DNA of 31,019 nucleotides from Desulfobacteraceae bacterium UBA2245. Lineage in GTDB: Bacteria > Desulfobacterota > Desulfobacteria > Desulfobacterales > UBA2245. Each line of letters opens with the position of its first letter. Position 1 is the stretch's first letter. Shown here in pieces: positions 1 through 7,197 of this stretch. Below the pieces are notes generated by a model. The model saw nothing but the letters and a program-made list of their open reading frames with translations. It did not search any database and had not been told where the DNA came from. The stretch spans positions 1 through 31,019 of the forward strand of contig DDYB01000013.1 in NCBI GenBank assembly GCA_002347265.1, given 5' to 3'. Made by a program: the position numbers and the translations under genes.

Positions 1-141
1 GGCTGGAACCGCACCGCAGTCAGGCGCTTTCTCGACAAGCGGTTCAGGCGGCGCCGGGAAATCGCCGCTATCCTTCGAAACACGCCGCCGGTGTTCACCT
101 CCAACCATGCGCCTTTCTTTGTTATGGCCGGACGACAATAA
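1..141 (+). CDS. C-terminal fragment of an unidentified protein (5' end outside window)
   Basis: An open frame runs from the first base of the window to a TAA at 139-141, giving the last 46 residues of a protein that begins upstream. The visible part is rich in arginine (a basic stretch around RFRRRRE) and ends in a hydrophobic segment and the residues MAGRQ. I do not recognise the family. The ending is loosely like the last strand of some class I methyltransferases, but that is only an impression. The stop lies 13 bases before a copy of the 150-bp palindromic repeat, which may serve as its 3' boundary. Confidence 0.45.
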   Translation, partial: GWNRTAVRRFLDKRFRRRREIAAILRNTPPVFTSNHAPFFVMAGRQ

Positions 142-154
142 TATTCCGGGCAGG

Positions 155-304
155 TTAACAGGGTGTTGAAAAACAAGTATCAGGCCGTCAGGCAAGGCGC
201 GCGGCGATACGACAAGCGCAGCATATTCAAGCATATGTGAGCATTGGCGAGAGCCGCGCAACGCTGAATGGCGGCCTCAGGCGCAGTTTTTCAACAGCCT
301 GTTA
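155..304. repeat. 150-bp imperfect-palindrome repeat, copy 1
   Basis: This is the first of four near-identical copies (others at 7035, 30245 and 30962). Its ends are inverted repeats of about 20 bp with one mismatch: TTAACAGGGTGTTGAAAAAC on the left, and the complement of TTAACAGGCTGTTGAAAAAC on the right. The inner arms (around AGGCCGTC... and ...GGCGGCCT) also pair, and the centre holds CATAT/ATATG, so the whole unit can fold into one long hairpin. It has no coding capacity. It sits between two convergent gene ends, and its last three bases form the stop codon of the minus-strand cupin gene. It resembles a MITE or REP-like intergenic element; which of these cannot be decided here. Confidence 0.9.
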
Positions 305-661
305 AAGCACTTCGGTATCCTCATGATCATAGGCCGGCGCGCAGCAGCAGAGGATTCTCAGCGGTTCATTCCCGTTGTTTTCGATGCAATGGACGGTATT
401 CGGCGGAATGCAGACCGAATCGCCGGCTTCGACCGGAAAGGTTTCTTCCCCCAGGGTCACAAGACCGCTTCCCCGGGTGATGTGATAAATCTCCTCGCTG
501 GCCCGGTGCCGGTGCGGAAGGGTTCTTCCGCCTGCCGGAACAACCGCCTCGGCCAGGCTCAGGCGGACGTTTCCATGAACAGAAGGATGCATGAGTTCGC
601 GGATGAGGGACCCGTCCCTGGTGACGTAGGGTTTGACTTCGCTGTATTTACTTGCCATCAT
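302..661 (-). CDS. Small single-domain cupin protein
   Basis: This 119-residue protein is one cupin beta-barrel. Both conserved cupin motifs are present: motif 1 with H50, H52, E56/E57 and G64-G66, and motif 2 with G80-D81, P86-P87 and H91 followed by N95. H50, H52, E56/57 and H91 would bind a divalent metal. The fold is that of the mannose-6-phosphate-isomerase-type single cupins; the substrate cannot be told. A run of three cysteines near the C-terminus (CCCAP) is unusual for a cytoplasmic enzyme. The start is one of two adjacent ATG codons behind a weak GGAA Shine-Dalgarno. The gene is transcribed divergently from surE, and its TAA stop is made by the terminal TTA of repeat copy 1. Confidence 0.85.
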   Translation of the reverse strand: MMASKYSEVKPYVTRDGSLIRELMHPSVHGNVRLSLAEAVVPAGGRTLPHRHRASEEIYHITRGSGLVTLGEETFPVEAGDSVCIPPNTVHCIENNGNEPLRILCCCAPAYDHEDTEVL

Positions 662-714
662 GTCTTTTTCCGGAACCCCGAAGGGGCGTCTGAATCAACC
701 GGTGTATGAAAAGA

Positions 715-730
715 AAACAGAGCTCTGTTT
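715..730. promoter_or_regulatory. 16-bp perfect palindrome, candidate operator
   Basis: AAACAGAG/CTCTGTTT is a perfect 16-bp inverted repeat with no spacer. It lies in the divergent region between the cupin start (661) and the surE promoter (787). Its position, about 55 bp upstream of the cupin start codon, would suit a dimeric regulator. No regulator gene is in the window, so the function is inferred from symmetry and place only. Confidence 0.35.
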
Positions 731-786
731 AAACCATATCGGGTCCTCGGGCAACCGGATTTCGGCAATTTTTATCCAATTACCAA

Positions 787-814
787 TTGACGCAAACGAA
801 AGTTGGGGTATAAA
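787..814 (+). promoter_or_regulatory. sigma70-like promoter for the surE operon
   Basis: TTGACG (787-792) and TATAAA (809-814) are separated by 16 bp, close to the consensus at both boxes. Transcription would start near 821, leaving a leader of roughly 68 nt before the surE ATG at 889. No other convincing promoter lies between the five closely spaced genes that follow, so it probably drives the whole 889-6583 operon. Confidence 0.6.
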
Positions 815-888
815 TGTCTGCATGACGCATTTCAGACACTTGGAAAACCCACCGCACCGGATGCCGGCGCGGGCTTTTGGATGATTCG

Positions 889-1662
889 ATGAATATTCTG
901 CTGACCAATGACGACGGCATTCATGCCGAAGGCCTCTGGGCGCTTTACAGGCAATTTGAAAAATCGCATTCGGTCGTCGTGGTGGCGCCGGACCGGGAGC
1001 GAAGCGCGGTGAGCCACGGCATCACCCTGCACAAGCCCCTGCGGTCCAATCGGGTCCAGGTCAACGGATATTCCGGCTACGCGGTCAACGGCACGCCGGC
1101 GGACTGCATCAAGCTGGCCGTCATGGAAATTCTCAAATTCAAGCCGGATCTGGTCGTCGCGGGCATCAATTCCGGCGCCAACGTGGGCGTGAACCTGAAC
1201 TATTCCGGAACCGTATCGGCCGCCAAGGAAGCCGCCCTGTACGGCGTCCCCGCCATAGCCGTGTCTCTTTACGGAAACGCCTCCCGGCATTTCAACGAGG
1301 CGGCCGTCTTCATCCGGAACCTGGCGGAAAAGGTCATGGAAAACAAACTGCCGTTCGGCACCTTTTTAAATGTGAACATTCCCAACATGGCGCTGGACCA
1401 GACCCGGGGGATCCGCATCAGCCGTCAGGGGATCAAGCTTTTTTCCGAATATTTCGACAAACGCACCGATCCGCGAAATCGCGTTTACTACTGGCAAAGC
1501 TGCCAGTCCGGGCAGAACCGTGAAGACCCGGATGCCGATTCTTCCGTGCTTTGTGAAAATTATATTTCCATTACCCCGGTCAAATGCGATATGACGGATT
1601 ACGATTTCATGGAAAGCCTGAAATCCTGGAAAATCCGTCTCAACGGACCCGAAGGCGTTTGA
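889..1662 (+). CDS. surE: 5'/3'-nucleotidase SurE (survival protein E)
   Basis: SurE is a metal-dependent phosphatase that removes phosphate from nucleoside 5'- and 3'-monophosphates in the cytoplasm, usually tied to stress and stationary-phase survival. The 257-residue product has the family's normal length and signatures: NDDGIHAEG at the N-terminus with metal ligands D8 and D9, S39 within ERSAVSHG, and N94 within GINSGANVG. I chose ATG 889 because SurE proteins begin almost exactly at M-x-I-L-L-T-N-D-D-G. An in-frame TTG at 877 would add only four residues, and neither start has a strong Shine-Dalgarno. It is the first gene of the operon behind the promoter at 787, and its stop is 31 nt before the next start. 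Confidence 0.95.
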   Translation: MNILLTNDDGIHAEGLWALYRQFEKSHSVVVVAPDRERSAVSHGITLHKPLRSNRVQVNGYSGYAVNGTPADCIKLAVMEILKFKPDLVVAGINSGANVGVNLNYSGTVSAAKEAALYGVPAIAVSLYGNASRHFNEAAVFIRNLAEKVMENKLPFGTFLNVNIPNMALDQTRGIRISRQGIKLFSEYFDKRTDPRNRVYYWQSCQSGQNREDPDADSSVLCENYISITPVKCDMTDYDFMESLKSWKIRLNGPEGV

Positions 1663-1682
1663 AAATTTAACGCCCGAAACGC

Positions 1683-1688
1683 AAGGAG
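1683..1688 (+). promoter_or_regulatory. Shine-Dalgarno that fixes a TTG start
   Basis: AAGGAG lies five bases before the TTG at 1694. This strong ribosome-binding site supports TTG as the real start of the OB-fold/HD nuclease gene even though it is a rare initiation codon. Confidence 0.75.
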
Positions 1689-1693
1689 ACCCT

Positions 1694-2650
1694 TTGAAAA
1701 ACCAGTATATCAGTCAACTCAAGGCGGGCGACAGCGTCGATGACGTGTTTGTCCTCTCGGAAAAAAGCCTGGCCCAGAAAAAAGACGGCAGCCCTTATCT
1801 GAACGTGACGCTTTCGGACAAGACCGGCAGCATACGCGGCGTCGTCTGGGACCGCGTGGATCAGATCGCATCAAAAGCCGCTGCCGGAGACTATGTGCAT
1901 GTGAAGGCTGGCGCGAGCGAATACCGCCAGAACGTCCAACTGGTGATCAAGCACATGTCCGCATGCGAAACCGGCGGATTTGATCCAACGGATTTCATGC
2001 CCGCCACCGCCCGCAATGTCGACGCGATGTTCGAGCGGCTGCTCAAGCTCACCGAAACGGTGAAAACCGACTGCCTTCGCAAGCTGCTGGAGGTTTTCCT
2101 GCAGGACGCCGATTTCGTCGAAAACTTCAAAAAAGCCCCGGCGGCCAAGCGCATGCACCACGCCTATCTGGGCGGTCTTCTGGAACATTCGCTGTCCACG
2201 GCGCTTCTGGCCGAAAAAACGGCGGGCCATTACAGCGGCATCGACCGGGACCTGCTTGTCACCGGCGCCATTCTTCACGACATCGGAAAAATCCGGGAAT
2301 TTGATTACAAGCTCGCCATCGAATACTCCGATGCCGGCAAACTGCTCAGCCACATCGTCATCGGCGTTCAGATGGTGGATGAAAAAATCCGGCAGATCGA
2401 ACAATTCCCTCAAGAAACCGCACTGCTCCTTGAGCACATGATGATCAGCCACCACGGCACCCGGGATTTCGGCTCTCCGGAACCGCCCAAAACCATCGAG
2501 GCGGTTCTGCTCAACTTTATCGACGACATCGACGCCAAGGTCAACGGCATTCGGGAGTTCATGGACGCCGAAAGCGCCAACGACGTCTGGACCTCTTATC
2601 ATTCGGCTTTCGGCCGTTATTTTTACATGGGCAGGGCGAAAGGCGACTGA
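1694..2650 (+). CDS. YhaM-like 3'-5' exoribonuclease (OB-fold plus HD domain)
   Basis: This 318-residue protein has the two-part build of the YhaM/CMP-binding-factor family. An N-terminal OB-fold (about residues 12-90) would bind single-stranded nucleic acid. An HD phosphohydrolase domain follows, with H155-H156 in the HHAYLGGLLEHS motif and H195-D196 in ILHDIGKI. In Bacillus, YhaM degrades RNA and single-stranded DNA from the 3' end using Mn2+ or Co2+. The start is TTG with a strong AAGGAG site. It lies between surE and tmk, 4 nt ahead of tmk, which suggests a nucleotide or nucleic-acid housekeeping operon. The family assignment is firm; the precise substrate here is inferred. Confidence 0.9.
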   Translation: MKNQYISQLKAGDSVDDVFVLSEKSLAQKKDGSPYLNVTLSDKTGSIRGVVWDRVDQIASKAAAGDYVHVKAGASEYRQNVQLVIKHMSACETGGFDPTDFMPATARNVDAMFERLLKLTETVKTDCLRKLLEVFLQDADFVENFKKAPAAKRMHHAYLGGLLEHSLSTALLAEKTAGHYSGIDRDLLVTGAILHDIGKIREFDYKLAIEYSDAGKLLSHIVIGVQMVDEKIRQIEQFPQETALLLEHMMISHHGTRDFGSPEPPKTIEAVLLNFIDDIDAKVNGIREFMDAESANDVWTSYHSAFGRYFYMGRAKGD

Positions 2651-2654
2651 TTCA

Positions 2655-3317
2655 ATGTTTATCACCCTGGAAGGCATCGAAGGTTCGGGCAAAACCACCC
2701 AGATCGAGCATATCGTCCGGTTTCTGGAGGGAAAGGGGCGCCGGTGCATCGCCACCCGCGAACCCGGAGGCACCGTGATCGGGTCCAGAATCCGTTCCAT
2801 CCTGCTGGATCCGGAATGCAGGGATCTTCACCCGAAGGCCGAACTGCTGCTGTACATGGCCGACCGGGCCCAGCATATTCATACGATCATTCTGCCCGGT
2901 CTTGCGGCGGGCCGCACCGTTGTCTGCGACCGGTACCTGGACGCCACGCTCGTCTATCAGGGAGCGGTCCGGGGCCTGGGGCCGGAGTTTGCCGGCAGGC
3001 TCCATCAACTGGTTTTCGACGATCTTCAACCGGACCTGACCCTGCTGCTGGATCTTCCGGCCCGCACCGGCCTGAACCGGGCCATCGGCCAGATCGCCGA
3101 CGGTTCACGGAATCAGGCCGAATCCCGTTTCGAAGAAGAAGCCCTGTCCTTTCATGAAAAGGTCAGGACCGGTTATCTGGATCTTGCCCGGCAGAATGCC
3201 CGACGGTTTCGAATCATCGATGCGACCCGGACTCAGAACCAGGTCCGGGAACAGATTCTGGAGGTTCTGTCGGTTTTCATTCAATCCTCAATCCAGACAA
3301 AGAAACAGGCTGAATAA
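2655..3317 (+). CDS. tmk: Thymidylate kinase
   Basis: Thymidylate kinase phosphorylates dTMP to dTDP with ATP, a required step of dTTP supply in the cytoplasm. The 220-residue protein shows the P-loop GIEGSGKTT (7-15, K13), the TREPGGT motif (34-40, R35 and E36 for the substrate), and a DRY motif in VCDRYLDATLVYQG. A LID segment follows around residues 135-160, ending in ESRFEEE. The length matches bacterial Tmk. It starts 4 nt after the stop of the YhaM-like gene and ends 4 nt before the next ATG, so it is surely co-transcribed and probably translationally coupled. Confidence 0.95.
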   Translation: MFITLEGIEGSGKTTQIEHIVRFLEGKGRRCIATREPGGTVIGSRIRSILLDPECRDLHPKAELLLYMADRAQHIHTIILPGLAAGRTVVCDRYLDATLVYQGAVRGLGPEFAGRLHQLVFDDLQPDLTLLLDLPARTGLNRAIGQIADGSRNQAESRFEEEALSFHEKVRTGYLDLARQNARRFRIIDATRTQNQVREQILEVLSVFIQSSIQTKKQAE

Positions 3318-3321
3318 AATC

Positions 3322-5595
3322 ATGAGTTATTCTCTGCTGGATGCCATCGGCAACACGCCGCTGGTTGAAATTCGAAAGCTCAACCCCAATCCGAAGGTCA
3401 GAATCCTGGCCAAGATCGAATACATGAATCCCGGAGGCTCCATCAAGGACCGGGCGGCCCTGTACATGATCGAAGCCGGCGAAAGATCGGGCGCCCTCAC
3501 CCCGGACAAGACGGTGATTGAAGCCACCAGCGGCAATACGGGCATCGGTCTGGCCATGGTCTGCACGATCAAGGGATACAGGCTGCTTCTGGCCATGTCG
3601 GATGCGGCCAGCGAGGAACGCCGGAAAATCCTCAAGGCCAGAGGCGCCCAGATTCTTCTGACGCCGGGACATCTTGGAACCGACGGGGCCATCGAAGAGG
3701 TCTACCGGCTGGTGCGGGAAAATCCGGATGCCTATTTCATGGCCGATCAGTACAACAACGAGGCCAACTGGAAAGCCCACTACGAGGGAACGGCCGTGGA
3801 AATCTGGCACCAGACCGGGGGGTCGATCACCGCCCTGGTGGCCACGCTGGGCACCGCCGGCACCCTGATGGGGCTGTCCCGTCGCCTGAAGGAATACAAT
3901 CCGGACATCCGCATCATCGGCGTGGAACCTTATCTCGGGCACAGGATTCAAGGTCTCAAGAACATGAAGGAAGCCTATTGCCCGGAGATTTACGACAAAA
4001 AACGGCTGGACCTCAAAGTCAATATCGACGATGAAGACGCCTTTGAAATGACCCGGAAACTGGCCAGAGAAGAAGGCCTTTTCGTCGGCATGAGCAGCGG
4101 CGCCGCCATGGCCGTTGCGGCCCGGCAGGCCCAGGAAATGGAATCCGGAGTGATGGTCGTGATATTTCCGGACAGCGGGGAAAGGTACCTCTCCACCCCG
4201 CTTTTCACCGTCCGCGACCAGGCGCCCCTGAAGCTGTTCAACACCCTGACCCGGGCCAAGGAGCCTTTCGAGCCCTCGGTTCCGGGAAAGGTTTCCATGT
4301 ACACCTGCGGGCCGACAGCCCACGCCCGCATGGGCCTTGACGAATGCCGCCGCTTCGTGTTTTCGGACCTTTTAAAAAGGTATCTTGAATACCGGGGTTT
4401 TTCGGTCAAACACGTGATGAACATCACGGATCTGGACGACAAGACCATTCAGGGCTCGGAACAGGCCGGCATGCCCCTGGACGAGTTCACAGGAAAGCAT
4501 TTGGAGGCGATCTTCAAGGATCTGGAATTTCTCTGCATCAAGCCCGCCGACGTCTACCCCCGGGCCAGCGAACACATCGAGGAGATGACCGCCCTCACGA
4601 AAAAACTCGTCCAGAAGGGCTTTGCCTACGAAAAACTCCGGTCCATCTACTGCGACATCTCCCGTCTGGCCGAGTACGGAAGGCTGTCCGGCATCGACAT
4701 CAACAAGATTCGAATCGGCGCCACGGTGGACCTGGATGACTATGAAAAGGACAACCCCAGGGATTTCACGCTTCTCAAGCGCTCGAAGCTTTCCGAGCTC
4801 AAACGCGGGATTTACGCCAGGACGGAATGGGGAAACGTCCGTCCCTCCTGGCACACCCAGTGCGCGGCGATTTCCATGAAGTATCTCGGGGAGAGTTTCG
4901 ACATTCAGACCAGCGCCCGGGAACTGATATTTCCCCACCATGAAAACGTGTCCGCCATCTGCCGGGCCGTCACCGGCAAAACGCCGGCCCGATTCTGGAT
5001 TCACAGCGACCGGGTGCTGGCGGACGGCAAGAAGCTGACGGACGGCGACCTGACCCTTGAAACACTGGAAAGCAAAGGATACACGCGAAGAGACATCCGC
5101 TACTGGCTGCTGTCCACCCATTACCGGAAGCCCCTGGTCTTTTCGCTGGAAAGCCTGAACCACGCCGCAAGCGCCCTGAAACGGGTAGACAACTGCATTC
5201 AGGCCTTGAGCGAGGCGCCGGACGGCGTGTCGCACCCGGAAATCGACCAACTCCTGTACGACATCAAAAACGGTTTCGTCACCGCCATGGATGACGATCT
5301 GAACATTTCGGCGGCCATGGCCTCTGTTTTCAACGTCGTCAAAACCGTCAACAAGCTTCTGTTCAAAAGGCAGATCGGCGGCGCGGACGCCCGGAAGATC
5401 CTGGAAGCTTTCAAGGGAATCAATGCGGCGCTCGGAATTTTCAGCTTCGAAACCCATTCCCTGGACCCCGGCTTTGAGCGCCTGATCCGGCAGAGAGAAG
5501 AAGCCCGCCGGAATAAAAACTGGAAGCTGGCCGATGAGATCCGGAATCAGCTGATCGCCCAGGGCGTGCGCCTTCAGGACGACAAGGCCGAATAA
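3322..5595 (+). CDS. Fusion: cysteine synthase (CysK/CysM type) + degenerate cysteinyl-tRNA-synthetase-like domain
   Basis: One 757-residue frame joins two enzymes of cysteine metabolism. Residues 1 to about 298 are a PLP-dependent cysteine synthase with the Schiff-base lysine K42 (GGSIKDR), SGNTG (70-74), GTAGT (177-181), SSGAA (258-262) and PDSGERYLS (283-291). All look intact, so cysteine formation from an activated serine is likely. Residues from about 303 on align along the whole length of CysRS, including the DALR-type helical domain. However, HIGH is replaced by GLDE (338-341) and KMSKS by KLTDG (571-575). The zinc ligands C329, C514 and H539 remain, but the fourth (E238 in E. coli) aligns with V543. 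The usual C-terminal tail with its tryptophan is missing. The synthetase half is therefore probably not a normal CysRS, and a separate cysS is expected elsewhere. The start is ATG 3322; the frame stays open upstream into tmk, but that part shows no homology. Confidence 0.9.
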   Translation: MSYSLLDAIGNTPLVEIRKLNPNPKVRILAKIEYMNPGGSIKDRAALYMIEAGERSGALTPDKTVIEATSGNTGIGLAMVCTIKGYRLLLAMSDAASEERRKILKARGAQILLTPGHLGTDGAIEEVYRLVRENPDAYFMADQYNNEANWKAHYEGTAVEIWHQTGGSITALVATLGTAGTLMGLSRRLKEYNPDIRIIGVEPYLGHRIQGLKNMKEAYCPEIYDKKRLDLKVNIDDEDAFEMTRKLAREEGLFVGMSSGAAMAVAARQAQEMESGVMVVIFPDSGERYLSTPLFTVRDQAPLKLFNTLTRAKEPFEPSVPGKVSMYTCGPTAHARMGLDECRRFVFSDLLKRYLEYRGFSVKHVMNITDLDDKTIQGSEQAGMPLDEFTGKHLEAIFKDLEFLCIKPADVYPRASEHIEEMTALTKKLVQKGFAYEKLRSIYCDISRLAEYGRLSGIDINKIRIGATVDLDDYEKDNPRDFTLLKRSKLSELKRGIYARTEWGNVRPSWHTQCAAISMKYLGESFDIQTSARELIFPHHENVSAICRAVTGKTPARFWIHSDRVLADGKKLTDGDLTLETLESKGYTRRDIRYWLLSTHYRKPLVFSLESLNHAASALKRVDNCIQALSEAPDGVSHPEIDQLLYDIKNGFVTAMDDDLNISAAMASVFNVVKTVNKLLFKRQIGGADARKILEAFKGINAALGIFSFETHSLDPGFERLIRQREEARRNKNWKLADEIRNQLIAQGVRLQDDKAE

Positions 5596-5617
5596 CCGCA
5601 GTGCCAGCAGAGGAACC

Positions 5618-6583
5618 ATGAAACCAGTATACTTTCCTTTTACTACCATCGCCGAACCGGCCCTGACCGCAGTGGCCGCATGCTTCGGTCCGCCGGTCAT
5701 CTATCAGGCCTGGGGGCGCGTTCCGGAATTTCTCGCAAAATGGGCCGAAGAAGGCCGCATGGACATCCGCGTGCCCATTGCCGGAGATGAGGACCATCTG
5801 GACAGGGTGCTGCACGAATTCCGCCAGTGGTCGGAAGCGCACCGGGGAACGGATACGCGTTTTTTCAAGACCCAGCGCCAGGCCATCCCCTTTTTCAATG
5901 AATCGTCCCGGACCCAGATTCTCAGGGACATTCGAACCCGGGCGGATGAAAAACCGGCCGCGCCACCGGCTGATCCGCTCTTTGACAGCCGTCTTTTCCT
6001 TCAGATCGCCCAGCAGTGGGATCTTCAGAACCAGGAGGTCGATCAGGACCTGAAAGCCATCCAATCCTCTGAAATGGCGCTGCAAAGGCACATGAAGGGT
6101 CCGGAGGAATCCGAACTTTCAGTAGAAAGATCTTCCGACCCGCTTCAGGACCTCGGAAGCCACATGACGCTTGAGCGTCTTCGCGCCTGGGCCCGGATCA
6201 TGGCCGGAGCCGAAGAGATTCCGGGCCTTCTGGTCACCGACAGTCCGGCGGTTTTTGAGGCGGTGCTGGAAAAGATTCCGCAACCGCGCCGCCTGCTCAG
6301 GCAAGAAGGCATTTCCTCCGATTCCGGCCTTCAGGCGTCGCGCGAAACATTCCTGAAGAACCTTGAACAACTGGCCTCCGAAAAAGACTTTGCCGGCAGG
6401 GAACTTTCAGGCCCCGGAACCGGTTCAACCGGCAACATCTCGCTGGAACTTTATCTGGCGCCGGAAAGTTCCGCCATGGACATTTTTGCCCGGTTTTTCG
6501 ATCGTCCCGATGAATTCAGAAAAATCTGCAAGGCGCCGCCGATGCATTTACATACGCTGATCGCCTGCGTGCAGTGGGTCTGA
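5618..6583 (+). CDS. Hypothetical protein, last gene of the surE operon
   Basis: This 321-residue protein belongs to no family I recognise. It has no signal peptide or transmembrane segment. An N-terminal part (about 1-110) opens with MKPVYFPFTTI and looks like a folded domain. A charged, probably helical middle (about 115-190, rich in Q, E and D) follows, then a C-terminal part with MTLERLRAWARIM and a final HTLIACVQW segment. A good GAGGA Shine-Dalgarno sits four bases before ATG 5618. It starts 22 nt after the fusion gene, so it is the fifth member of the operon. The context suggests a link to the cysteine or nucleotide genes, but no function can be assigned. Confidence 0.8.
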   Translation: MKPVYFPFTTIAEPALTAVAACFGPPVIYQAWGRVPEFLAKWAEEGRMDIRVPIAGDEDHLDRVLHEFRQWSEAHRGTDTRFFKTQRQAIPFFNESSRTQILRDIRTRADEKPAAPPADPLFDSRLFLQIAQQWDLQNQEVDQDLKAIQSSEMALQRHMKGPEESELSVERSSDPLQDLGSHMTLERLRAWARIMAGAEEIPGLLVTDSPAVFEAVLEKIPQPRRLLRQEGISSDSGLQASRETFLKNLEQLASEKDFAGRELSGPGTGSTGNISLELYLAPESSAMDIFARFFDRPDEFRKICKAPPMHLHTLIACVQWV

Positions 6584-6671
6584 AACCGAAAATCGGCTTC
6601 GGATTCTGCTCATTTTATCTAACTGCTTAATATTACTTCTATATTTTACTTTAAAAAAAACACAAGAAGGC

Positions 6672-6700
6672 TTGACTGGGCGCGGCAATTAGGATATTGG
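6672..6700 (+). promoter_or_regulatory. Candidate promoter for the ferredoxin gene
   Basis: The 187-bp gap 6584-6770 is AT-rich compared with its surroundings. Within it TTGACT (6672-6677) is followed after 17 bp by TATTGG (6695-6700). The -35 box is good and the -10 box only half matches consensus. It would give a leader of about 60 nt. A weak CCGAA/TTCGG hairpin at 6586-6602 may mark the end of the preceding operon. Confidence 0.35.
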
Positions 6701-6770
6701 GTTTTTTTAATGCCTTGAATGATGCTTTTCCAATGAAGTTTAATATTTTAATCAGAAAGGAGACTTTCAA

Positions 6771-6959
6771 ATGGCTTTTAATCCGGTTGTTGATGAAGAA
6801 AAATGCGTGGGCTGCGAAGAGTGCGTCGATGTATGCCCGGTTGAAGTGTTCGAGCTTCGGGACGGAAAATCCGTCGTCGTGAATGCGGAAGAATGCCTGG
6901 GCTGCGAAAGCTGCGTGGAAGTTTGCGAAGTAGACGCGATCACAGTCGAAGAAGTCTAA
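6771..6959 (+). CDS. 2x[4Fe-4S] bacterial-type ferredoxin
   Basis: This 62-residue acidic protein is a small soluble electron carrier. Two cluster-binding motifs are complete: C12-x2-C15-x2-C18-x3-C22-P and C42-x2-C45-x2-C48-x3-C52. The first ends in the usual CP while the second ends in CE, a small deviation in the residue after the last ligand. The two halves are clear internal duplicates (KCVGCEEC and ECLGCESC). A strong AAAGGAG site lies 8 nt upstream of the ATG. The gene stands alone, with an AT-rich leader in front and a strong terminator behind, so it is probably a highly expressed single-gene unit in an anaerobe. Its redox partners are not in the window. Confidence 0.95.
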   Translation: MAFNPVVDEEKCVGCEECVDVCPVEVFELRDGKSVVVNAEECLGCESCVEVCEVDAITVEEV

Positions 6960-6979
6960 TGATCCGTGTTGTCTGTCCG

Positions 6980-7017
6980 TTCCCCCGGTCTTTACCCGGC
7001 CGGGGGAATTTCTTTTC
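6980..7017 (+). terminator. Rho-independent terminator of the ferredoxin gene
   Basis: TTCCCCCGG (6980-6988) pairs perfectly with CCGGGGGAA (7000-7008), a 9-bp GC-rich stem with an 11-nt loop, followed by TTTCTTTTCC. It begins 20 nt after the ferredoxin stop codon. Confidence 0.9.
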
Positions 7018-7034
7018 CTCCCTCCTGCCATGAT

Positions 7035-7184
7035 TGAACAGGGTTTTGAAAAACAAGAATCAGGCCGTCAGGCAAGGCGCGCGGCGATACGACAAGCGCA
7101 GCATATTCAAGCATATGTGAGCATAGGCGAGAGCCGCGCAACGCAAAATGGCGGCCTCAGACGCAGTTTTTCAACAGCCTGTTA
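7035..7184. repeat. 150-bp imperfect-palindrome repeat, copy 2
   Basis: Same unit and orientation as the copy at 155. It differs by a few substitutions: the left end reads TGAACAGGGTTTTG, and the inner segments GCATAGG and CGCAAAATGG differ from copy 1. It fills almost all the space between the ferredoxin terminator (ending 7017) and the start codon at 7198, so it separates the DUF2088-ogt unit from everything upstream. Confidence 0.9.
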
Positions 7185-7197
7185 ACGATACCCGCCC

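Noticed and set aside
4372..5700. Long antisense frames over the fusion gene and the amylase gene (also 9957-11228)
   Set aside because: High GC third positions keep the opposite frames open; the sense products are clear known families and the antisense ones are not.
6586..6602. Terminator after the surE operon
   Set aside because: Only a 5-bp CCGAA/TTCGG stem without an immediate T-run; too weak to call as a feature.
155..7184. CRISPR array suggested by repeated units
   Set aside because: The copies are 150 bp long, palindromic and kilobases apart, with no regular spacers and no cas genes.
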